Shown piece by piece: positions 1 to 5,058 of a stretch of DNA of 8,678 nucleotides. Numbering within the stretch: position 1 is the stretch's first letter; every line of letters starts with the position of its first letter. The stretch covers positions 1 to 8,678 of the forward strand of contig DTZQ01000049.1 of the NCBI GenBank assembly GCA_012961305.1, in the 5' to 3' direction. Both the position numbers and the translations under genes were made by a program. Source of the stretch: Armatimonadota bacterium (GTDB taxonomy: Bacteria > Armatimonadota > UBA10988 > DTZQ01). The notes under the pieces are model-generated. The model ran no database searches, had not been told where the DNA came from, and saw only the letters and a program-made list of their open reading frames with translations.

Positions 1-90
1 AAACGCTCGTGGAGAGGGAGTCAGACTTGCCACGGCAAGCATCGCTCGCTGAAGCGAGAATCTCCCCCGATTCATCGGGGAGAGTGTCAA
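1..90 (+). mobile_element. Right end of an IS200/IS605-type (TnpB) element, partial
   Basis: The left edge shows the expected order for the right end of an IS200/IS605-family element: the end of a tnpB frame (stop at 50-52), then compact stem-loops and a terminal GTGTCAA at 84-90. Stems are CTTGCC/GGCAAG (26-31 with 34-39), CTCGCT/AGCGAG (45-50 with 53-58) and CCCCGAT/ATCGGGG (65-71 with 74-80, longer with a one-base bulge). In this family the ends are not inverted repeats; subterminal hairpins are recognised by the TnpA Y1 transposase as single strands. The boundary at 90 is inferred from the usual TCAA-type end and could be a few bases off. The left end, TnpA if any, and most of tnpB lie outside the window. 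Confidence 0.55.
2..52 (+). CDS. tnpB: TnpB RNA-guided endonuclease, C-terminal end only
   Basis: Frame 2 from the window edge reads NARGEGVRLATASIAR and stops at TGA 50-52. TnpB proteins commonly end shortly after a NACGE/NARGE-type motif that follows the zinc-ribbon and last RuvC segment, so these 16 residues match a TnpB tail. TnpB is the small RuvC nuclease, ancestral to Cas12, that uses an RNA from the element's right end to cleave matching DNA. Everything upstream, including the catalytic residues, lies outside the window, so activity cannot be judged. The stop codon sits in the loop of the 45-58 hairpin, so coding sequence and RNA structure overlap, as expected for this family. The call rests on a short motif plus the structured sequence after it. 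Confidence 0.6.
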   Translation, partial: NARGEGVRLATASIAR

Positions 91-99
91 TCCTCAGTT

Positions 100-161
100 G
101 TCAACCCTGTCGGCATTGACGGCCCAGGCCGACGAACCCGTTCGGCTGCCCAAAGGTTGAC
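100..161 (-). terminator. Fold-back region downstream of the SDR gene, possible terminator
   Basis: Directly after the SDR stop, nested inverted repeats occur: GTCAACC (100-106) with GGTTGAC (155-161), and inside them GTCGGC (109-114) with GCCGAC (128-133). A transcript leaving the SDR gene could fold strongly here. There is no T-tract on the minus strand, so it is not a canonical intrinsic terminator. It lies between convergent genes, where a terminator would be expected. Confidence 0.3.
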
Positions 162-935
162 TCACAGCCGGCGGAGGTGGAATCCGCCGTCCACATTGAT
201 AACTTCCCCGGTGGAGAAAGGTAGCAGGTCCTGGGCGATGGCAGCAACGGCCTTGCCGATGTCTTCCGGCTGTCCCCAGCGGCGGATGGGGGTAAGTCCC
301 TCGACGATGAGAGCATCATATTTCTCCCGCACCGGCCCGGTCATGTCTGTGGCAATGATGCCAGGCCGGATTTCGTAAACCAGAATGCCGTACTCTGCCA
401 AGCGGTCGGCGAAAAGTTTGGTCATCATGCTCAGGGCCGCTTTGGATACGCAGTACTCACCCCGAGTGGGACTGCTGGTGTAGGCACTGATGCTGCTGAT
501 GTTCACGATTTTGGGCCGGGAGATTTTCCCCCCGCGCAGCAGGTCAATCATCACTTTAGCCACGCGCTGGGTGAGGAAATAGGGTCCCTTGAGGTTGATG
601 GCCCAAACGCGGTCGAAACTCTCTTCGGTGGCCTCCAGCAGGTCCAAGCGCTGGGCAGGGGCTACCCCCGCGTTGTTTACCAAGAGGTCAATCCGTCCGA
701 ACTCGGCGAGGGCAGCCTGAACGAGTTTCTCCCGGTCGTCCCGGTCGGCGATGTCGGCCTGCACGATGACTCCCCGCCCGCCAGCCCGTTCTACCAACCG
801 CTGGGTTTCCACCGCCGCCTCCGCGTGGTGCACGTAGTTAAGCACCAAGTTCCAACTTAAACGGGCCAGTTCTACGGCAATTCCCCGCCCAATGCCCCGA
901 CTGGCGCCAGTGATTAGGGCTGTTGAAGTGTTCAT
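162..935 (-). CDS. Short-chain dehydrogenase/reductase (FabG-like, 3-ketoacyl-ACP reductase-type)
   Basis: A 257-aa classical SDR, the usual length for the family, and a cytosolic NAD(P)H-dependent oxidoreductase. Visible motifs are the Rossmann glycine motif TGASRGIG (residues 9-16), a cofactor/adenine-site Asp in QADI (61), NNAG (87-90), and the catalytic tetrad N114, S148, Y161, K165 with Y-x3-K spacing. RPGII and the C-terminal VDGG are also typical. The RGEYCVSKAALSMM and TPIRRWG segments match a subgroup routinely labelled 3-ketoacyl-ACP reductase but often found near sugar genes, so the true substrate may be a sugar or polyol; no fatty-acid gene is nearby. The frame is open a further 62 codons upstream, but homology starts at MNTSTALITG and GAGGA (+ strand 945-949) lies 9 nt before this ATG, so 935 is chosen. 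It is divergent from the next gene. Confidence 0.9.
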   Translation of the reverse strand: MNTSTALITGASRGIGRGIAVELARLSWNLVLNYVHHAEAAVETQRLVERAGGRGVIVQADIADRDDREKLVQAALAEFGRIDLLVNNAGVAPAQRLDLLEATEESFDRVWAINLKGPYFLTQRVAKVMIDLLRGGKISRPKIVNISSISAYTSSPTRGEYCVSKAALSMMTKLFADRLAEYGILVYEIRPGIIATDMTGPVREKYDALIVEGLTPIRRWGQPEDIGKAVAAIAQDLLPFSTGEVINVDGGFHLRRL

Positions 936-1029
936 GGCCGTACATCCTCGCAAGGGCATCATTGGAGGAAGTTCGCCTTTGGGCGATGGAATCCTTCCCG
1001 ACCTTGGCTCGCTGCAGGAAAGGAACCGC

Positions 1030-1058
1030 TTGTCAATCCTTGGGAAAGGTGGTAAAAT
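1030..1058 (+). promoter_or_regulatory. Sigma70-type promoter for the rightward gene series
   Basis: TTGTCA at 1030-1035 and TAAAAT at 1053-1058 each match the sigma70 consensus hexamers at five of six positions and are separated by exactly 17 bp. Transcription would start near 1065, giving a leader of about 38 nt before the ATG at 1103. This is the clearest promoter in the window and probably drives 1103-2866, possibly further. The leader is purine-rich (GAAAGGGGAGAAGGAGAAGG), with GAAGGG at 1086-1091 the best-placed ribosome-binding site. Confidence 0.6.
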
Positions 1059-1102
1059 AGACAAAAATGAGAAAGGGGAGAAGGAGAAGGGCGTAATAAG
1101 CC

Positions 1103-1822
1103 ATGAGGGAAGCAAGTCCACAGGTAGCGGCGGTGGTGCAGGCCATCGGAGAGGCCTGTGGGGCTGATTTGGCGAGTGTGGTGCAGTTTTCCCAACCGTT
1201 CTACTGGACGGGGGAGGGCATCGTGGCTGACGCCGAGCGCCTGTTGGCCGTGGTGAGCGAACGGGCAGACAATTTTGTGGAAGTGGTCACTACCGCTTAT
1301 GCGGCTCACCGCCCCCCGCTCCCTACTTGGTGGTTCCAAAGGGGCCAGTGGTATCAGTTCACCACCACCACCGCCGCCTTCTATGCCAAACACCATTCCC
1401 GCGTGTTGTACGGCCAGGATTTGCGGAGCGATTGGCCCCTGCCTGCGGACTGGCGACGGGCGGTTCGTGCCACCCTGCGGTGGTTGCTGTTCAATGTGCG
1501 AGGTCGTCTGCTGCCTCAGGCCTTGCTGGCCGCTGATAGCCACCGCTGGGGAAGAGAACTGTGGCGGGCAACTCTGTACGTTCTCTCAGAGGCCCTTTTC
1601 CTGCTAAATGAGCCCAGCCTGACCGCAGACACAGTACTCATAGATTTCGCCGCCGAGTTCTACGGCCATCCGATAGCGACCTTGGTGCAGGAATTGGATT
1701 TGCTGCGCCAGGAATTGGAGGAGGAAGAAGCCCCCCCAGAGGCCTGGGGGGATTTTGTAGGGCAGGCCCATTGGGCGTTTGAGCAGGCAGCGCGCTGGCT
1801 CTGGCAGGAGGTACGGCCCTGA
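1103..1822 (+). CDS. Uncharacterised protein, possible degenerate nucleotidyltransferase-like (first of a tandem pair)
   Basis: A 239-aa soluble protein with no signal peptide or membrane segment; I do not recognise it as a named family. After an N-terminal helix (about 1-22), a beta-like stretch DLASVVQFS (22-30) is followed by a conserved-looking SRVLYGQDL (99-107) and a helical C-terminal half (115-235) ending in an acidic patch (E205-E209). A VLYGxDL segment followed by a helical region is common in small nucleotidyltransferases with a C-terminal helical domain, but the catalytic GS...DxD signature is missing here, so any such fold would be degenerate. The next gene shares this plan (LLCGQDW, then GALYLTL matching RATLYVL here), suggesting old paralogues. 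Its own promoter lies at 1030-1058. A run of CACCAC codons gives a Thr stretch (87-90). Function unknown. Confidence 0.75.
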   Translation: MREASPQVAAVVQAIGEACGADLASVVQFSQPFYWTGEGIVADAERLLAVVSERADNFVEVVTTAYAAHRPPLPTWWFQRGQWYQFTTTTAAFYAKHHSRVLYGQDLRSDWPLPADWRRAVRATLRWLLFNVRGRLLPQALLAADSHRWGRELWRATLYVLSEALFLLNEPSLTADTVLIDFAAEFYGHPIATLVQELDLLRQELEEEEAPPEAWGDFVGQAHWAFEQAARWLWQEVRP

Positions 1823-1842
1823 GCAAGTGGGGAAAGGGAACC

Positions 1843-2538
1843 ATGGGCGAACGGCTGAGAGAGCAATGGAAGAGTTTGGCTCCAAACTTGGTGGGAGTCT
1901 TAATGCACTCCCCAGGGGAGACAGAAGAGATGGTGCTGGTGTGCTGGGCGCCGGAGGTGTTCACTGACCGGCAGCGGTTCTCGCAGGCCATGCGGGAATG
2001 GGCCCAAGCAGTGTCGGACACCGCGCCGACCTCCCAGGGATTCCATCCCCACATCTATTTGACCCTGGAGGAAGTGGATTTGTTGGCCGACCCCTTGGCG
2101 CCGACGCTGCGAGAGGAAAGCATCCTCCTTTGTGGACAGGACTGGCGGGAACACTTGGCACCGGGGGTGCCTGCCGAGGCCGAGGTCGAGTTCTACCGCC
2201 GCTGGCAGGAGATGATGGATTTAGGCTGTCGGCTGATGGTGGAGCCACCGTCAGTAACCCTGGCCGAGGCGAAGTCCTTCCTGCGCGGGGCCTTGTACCT
2301 GACGTTGTGCGCCCTGGCCGCGGTGGGCCAGCCGACGCCCCGCGGGGAAGCCCTAACCCGACTGGCCGAGATATTCCCCGAGGTGGAGGCAGAGTCGGTA
2401 GAGCGAACCCTGACCCTTTTGCAGGAGCCGGACCTGGGCGGAAAGCGGCAACTGCGCGCCGTGGCCCAAACCACGCTGCGGTTCCTCCATCGGTTGCAAC
2501 GGGCCCTTCACCGCCGCCTCACGGCGCAAAGGCAGTGA
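1843..2538 (+). CDS. Uncharacterised protein, possible degenerate nucleotidyltransferase-like (second of a tandem pair)
   Basis: A 231-aa soluble protein beginning 20 nt after the previous stop, with GGAAAGGGAA (1831-1840) as ribosome-binding site. The N-terminal part reads like a beta-strand/turn/strand unit (NLVGVLMHSPGETEEMVLV, 15-33), where a nucleotidyltransferase would carry GS and DxD, but those residues are absent. IYLTLEEVDLL (71-81) and SILLCGQDW (93-101) lead into a helical region (112-228) containing GALYLTLCALAAVGQ (149-163). The order and spacing of these segments match the preceding gene, although identity is low by eye. The C-terminus is strongly basic (HRLQRALHRRLTAQRQ), which could favour nucleic-acid or protein contacts. 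It ends 1 nt before the next ATG, implying translational coupling. No enzymatic function can be assigned. Confidence 0.75.
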   Translation: MGERLREQWKSLAPNLVGVLMHSPGETEEMVLVCWAPEVFTDRQRFSQAMREWAQAVSDTAPTSQGFHPHIYLTLEEVDLLADPLAPTLREESILLCGQDWREHLAPGVPAEAEVEFYRRWQEMMDLGCRLMVEPPSVTLAEAKSFLRGALYLTLCALAAVGQPTPRGEALTRLAEIFPEVEAESVERTLTLLQEPDLGGKRQLRAVAQTTLRFLHRLQRALHRRLTAQRQ

Positions 2539-2539
2539 C

Positions 2540-2866
2540 ATGGGCACCTACTATGCTACGGTGTGCGGCCTGGAGTTCGTGGCCGCCGCTGAAGTGCGGG
2601 AGCGGGGCAAGGTCTTTTTCACCTACACCGGGCCGGCGGCGGACGTGCTGCGGCTGCGGGCAGTCAATCACCTGTACTGGCAGGTGGGGGAGTGGAGGGG
2701 TCTGCCGGGGGACGAAAGGGAATTGACCTGGCTGACGGAGCAAGCCCAGGAGCGGAGGCTGATGGAAGAAGTGCTGGCAAAGCGAGGGGAACTGGCCCTG
2801 GAGGGCAAGCATCGGGTCAACACCGGCGGCCTGGAAGCCACCCTTTACCGCTTGGGCCGGGCTTAA
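2540..2866 (+). CDS. Short THUMP-like protein, resembling a truncated THUMP-type RNA methyltransferase
   Basis: A 108-aa protein with ATG 1 nt after the upstream stop (TGACATG), so probably translated by coupling. The start, YYATVCGLEFVAAAEVRERGKVFFTYTG (residues 4-31) followed by VLRLRAVNHLYW, resembles the N-terminus of THUMP-domain tRNA/rRNA methyltransferases (Trm14/RlmL-like), which typically read ATxxPGLExxAxxEL...GKVFF...LLxLRxxxHLY. Two things are odd: about ten residues usually found between the AEL helix and GKVFF are missing, and the protein ends near residue 108 with no SAM-binding Rossmann domain or NPPY motif. No continuation is visible in the other forward frames before the next gene. 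It is therefore either a decayed remnant or a reduced stand-alone RNA-binding module. The motif match is good but short. Confidence 0.6.
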   Translation: MGTYYATVCGLEFVAAAEVRERGKVFFTYTGPAADVLRLRAVNHLYWQVGEWRGLPGDERELTWLTEQAQERRLMEEVLAKRGELALEGKHRVNTGGLEATLYRLGRA

Positions 2867-2892
2867 GGGGTCTCCCCTCCGACAGGGTTTTT
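2866..2892 (+). terminator. Possible weak intrinsic terminator/attenuator with alternative hairpins
   Basis: Overlapping the THUMP-like stop codon, AGGGG (2866-2870) can pair with CCCCT (2874-2878). Alternatively CCCT (2875-2878) pairs with AGGG (2884-2887), directly followed by TTTTT (2888-2892). The second form is a minimal terminator (4-bp stem) and the first would prevent it. The stems are short, so efficiency would be low. Confidence 0.3.
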
Positions 2893-2899
2893 AGGCCGG

Positions 2900-4888
2900 A
2901 TGAAACTTTCGGGTACGGAGCGACGGGAGGCGGGCCTGACTTGGCGGTCGCTTTTGGTCGGGCTGGCGATGGTAGCCCTGGTGATTGAACTCATTCACCA
3001 GGCCGAACTGGTGGTGGGCCAGCGTGGCCACAGCGCCATGGCCAACACCTCCATTCCCCTGGGCGCGTTCATGGGTCTGTTGGGCGTGCTGCTGCTCAAT
3101 ACAGCCATAAGCCGCCTCTGGCCCCGGCTGGCCCTGACCCGAGGGGAGATTATCGTCGTCTACGCCATGATGACCACCGGCACGGTCATTGCCTCCTCCG
3201 GGGGCATTCATTTCCTCGTGCCGGCCATCATGGCCCCCTACTACTTTGCCACCCCGGAGAACCATTTCGCCAAATTACACCCCTACATTCCCCGCTGGTT
3301 CGCCCCTCAGCGGGAGCAGGTCATCAACGATTTCTACCGGGGCCATGCGAAGGTGCCGCTGGGCGACTGGGTAGTGCCGCTGGTCATGTGGACGGCATTT
3401 TTGCTTGCTTTCCTGACCTGTACCCTGTGCCTGACCGCGCTGCTGCGGCGGCAATGGGTAGACCGGGAACGCCTCACTTTCCCCACCGTAGTGCTTCCGC
3501 TGGAAATGACCCGCTCCCCCCGTCCCGCTGAAGGGGCCGCCTCTCGCTCACGGGGAACGGAAGGGCGGCTGTGGCGCAATCCGGTGATGTGGGTGGGGTT
3601 CGCCCTGCCCTTCCTCATTGGCACCCTGAATACCCTGAACGCCAACTTCCCCGCTGTGCCCCGCATTCAGGTCCGGCCCACCAACATCAGTCGCTACATT
3701 GTCAACCGGCCCTGGAACGCCATGGGCTACGTGACCATTTCGTTCTACCCCTTCGTCCTCGGCATTGCTTTTCTGCTCTCTCTGGACGTGACCTTTAGTT
3801 GCTGGTTTTTCTACTGGCTGATGAACTTGGAGGCGGTATTGGGCGCGGCCTTCGGCCTACGGGACGTGTCGGCAGGGGGTATGCGGAACTTCCCCTTTGT
3901 GGCCCATCAGGGCGCGGGGGCCTTTTTGGGGCTGGTGGCCTTCAGCCTGTGGGCAGGACGGCGGTATTGGAGGGAGGTCTGGCAGACGGCCTTCACCTGC
4001 CGACGGATGCTGGATGACGAAGGGGAACCGCTGCCCTACCGCTGGGCCCTGTTGGGGCTGGTAGCCAGTTTCGGGGGAATGATTTTTTACTGCTCCCAGG
4101 CGGGCATGCACGCCTGGCTGGCGGCCTTAGTCTTGGGGCTGTCGCTGGCCTACATGGTGGCGGCCACTCGGGTGCGCGCGGAGACGGGCAATGCCTGGCT
4201 GTTCGGCCCCCTGGTGGACCCGCACACCCTCATTACTACGGGCTTTGGGCCGGGCGGCATTGCCCCGCGCGATTTGACCATTATGGCCTACCTGCGGCCC
4301 CTGTCCACCTTTGACCTGCGCTGCCTGAGCATGCCCCATCAGTTGGACGCCTATAAGATGGCCGATGAAGTACACCTGCGACCACGCCGCATGGCAGCGG
4401 CGATTTTCCTGAGCGTGGCCTTTGCCATTCCCACCGCGTTGTTGCTGGGGCTGCTGATTTGGTACGACCTGGGCGCGGTGGGCAAGGCCGAACCCTGGCG
4501 GACCATTCAGGGCCGGCGGCCTTTTGAGGAGGTAGTGTCCTTTCTGTACAATCCGATGCGGGTAGAGCGCACGGGCCTGTGGTTCACCGCGGGCGGATTT
4601 GCCTTTACCCTGCTGCTGGTGGGCTTGCGAGCGGCCTTCATTCGCTTCCCCTTCCATCCAGTCGGCTACGCCCTGGCGGGCACCAACACCATGCGCACGA
4701 CTTGGTTGCCCTTTTTCATCTCCTGGCTGGTCAAATCGCTTCTCCTGCGCTATGGGGGCATTCACCTTTACCGCCGGGCCCTGCCCTTCTTTCTGGGCCT
4801 GATTTTGGGCGACTTCTGCAATGGTGGCTTGTACACCATAATTTCGTGCTTCAGTGAGACCATGAAAGTGTATCCGATAAATTGGTGA
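2900..4888 (+). CDS. DUF6785/DUF6784 family multi-spanning membrane protein (OPT-like putative transporter)
   Basis: A 662-aa integral membrane protein, full length for this family. Hydrophobic segments lie near residues 14-34, 52-72, 82-110, 157-182, 228-246, 276-318, 335-352, 381-422, 498-522, 560-581 and 601-650. Family-like signatures are PYYFATPENHF (113-123), a polar stretch ending YIPRWFAP, RRQWVDRERLTFPTVVLPLEM (183-203), and the C-terminal PFHPVGYALAGT...FFISWLVKSLLLRYGG...FFLGLILGD block (584-638). These match the paired DUF6785/DUF6784 regions seen in Chloroflexota, Armatimonadota and Planctomycetota; the TFPTVVLPLEM motif recalls oligopeptide-transporter (OPT) proteins. Substrate is unknown. 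It starts 33 nt after the THUMP-like gene and precedes a sugar ABC cassette, so a role in uptake of a related nutrient is plausible but inferred. The ribosome-binding site before ATG 2900 is weak. Confidence 0.88.
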   Translation: MKLSGTERREAGLTWRSLLVGLAMVALVIELIHQAELVVGQRGHSAMANTSIPLGAFMGLLGVLLLNTAISRLWPRLALTRGEIIVVYAMMTTGTVIASSGGIHFLVPAIMAPYYFATPENHFAKLHPYIPRWFAPQREQVINDFYRGHAKVPLGDWVVPLVMWTAFLLAFLTCTLCLTALLRRQWVDRERLTFPTVVLPLEMTRSPRPAEGAASRSRGTEGRLWRNPVMWVGFALPFLIGTLNTLNANFPAVPRIQVRPTNISRYIVNRPWNAMGYVTISFYPFVLGIAFLLSLDVTFSCWFFYWLMNLEAVLGAAFGLRDVSAGGMRNFPFVAHQGAGAFLGLVAFSLWAGRRYWREVWQTAFTCRRMLDDEGEPLPYRWALLGLVASFGGMIFYCSQAGMHAWLAALVLGLSLAYMVAATRVRAETGNAWLFGPLVDPHTLITTGFGPGGIAPRDLTIMAYLRPLSTFDLRCLSMPHQLDAYKMADEVHLRPRRMAAAIFLSVAFAIPTALLLGLLIWYDLGAVGKAEPWRTIQGRRPFEEVVSFLYNPMRVERTGLWFTAGGFAFTLLLVGLRAAFIRFPFHPVGYALAGTNTMRTTWLPFFISWLVKSLLLRYGGIHLYRRALPFFLGLILGDFCNGGLYTIISCFSETMKVYPINW

Positions 4889-4920
4889 GGGAGGAGGAAT
4901 GCGGGGTCGGAGGGAGAATA

Positions 4921-5013
4921 ATGCCTGTGGCCTATTGCCACCACCCCACCACCGCGATACACGAGGCAGGCATCCTGCATCAAGCGATATGCAATGGGCC
5001 ATAGGCAGTTTTT
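4921..5013 (+). promoter_or_regulatory. Structured leader with long stem, T-run and alternative pairings (attenuator/terminator candidate)
   Basis: In the 170-nt gap before the binding-protein gene, 4922-4938 pairs with 4991-5007 over 17 consecutive base pairs in RNA (15 Watson-Crick, two G-U), and TTTTT follows at 5009-5013. The 52-nt loop holds CAGGCAT (4967-4973), which perfectly complements ATGCCTG (4921-4927) in the left arm, and TGCAT (4976-4980), which pairs with ATGCA (4989-4993) at the base of the right arm. Two exclusive folds are thus possible: a terminator-like long stem, or two smaller stems that dissolve it. Structure is seen; regulation is inferred. A simple terminator for the upstream permease gene is the modest reading. 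Confidence 0.5.
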
Positions 5014-5058
5014 CTCCGCGACTTCAGCGCCTCTGCGGTAAAGTTAAGGCCAAGGGCC

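Larger units (their letters stand above)
1..106 (+). ncRNA. Candidate omega RNA (reRNA): 3' scaffold plus guide, partial
   Basis: In IS200/IS605 elements the TnpB guide RNA comes from the 3' end of tnpB and the right end, and its guide is the chromosomal sequence just past the element. Here three hairpins (26-39, 45-58, 61-83) run from inside the tnpB end to GTGTCAA at 84-90, which fits a scaffold end. The guide would begin near 91 (TCCTCAGTTGTCAACC). The 5' end of the RNA is outside the window or undefined. Family knowledge supplies the model; the hairpins and their order are visible; transcription and processing are inferred. Confidence 0.45.

Noticed and set aside
1..90. CRISPR repeat or tRNA at the left edge
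   Set aside because: The hairpins are not repeated with spacers and no cloverleaf with acceptor/anticodon arms can be drawn; the TnpB tail explains them better.
1031..1036. Perfect TTGACA -35 hexamer on the minus strand for the SDR gene
   Set aside because: No -10-like hexamer occurs 16-18 bp downstream on that strand (GCGAGC/AGCGAG there); the bases belong to the + strand TTGTCAA of the rightward promoter.
936..1121. N-terminal extension of the SDR reading frame by 62 codons
   Set aside because: The added residues have no SDR similarity, would overlap the promoter and start of the divergent gene, and a well-placed GAGGA precedes the ATG at 935.
1359..1378. CACCAC-type short tandem repeat
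   Set aside because: Only a few codons encoding Thr-Thr-Thr-Thr-Ala-Ala inside a normal gene; no larger repeat or array.
1843..2538. HEPN RNase (R-x4-6-H) motif in RLQRALH near the C-terminus, suggesting a HEPN/MNT toxin-antitoxin pair
   Set aside because: The match is within an Arg/His-rich basic tail, lacks the usual polar residue after Arg, and the partner lacks MNT catalytic residues; likely chance.
1998..2726. 242-codon + strand ORF overlapping the second unknown gene and the THUMP-like gene
   Set aside because: Gly/Pro/Arg-rich out-of-frame translation without motifs; the alternative frames give coherent proteins with coupled starts.
4127..5002. 291-codon minus-strand ORF antisense to the membrane-protein gene
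   Set aside because: Gln/His/Gly-rich, low-complexity composition typical of a GC-rich shadow frame; the + strand gene has clear family motifs.
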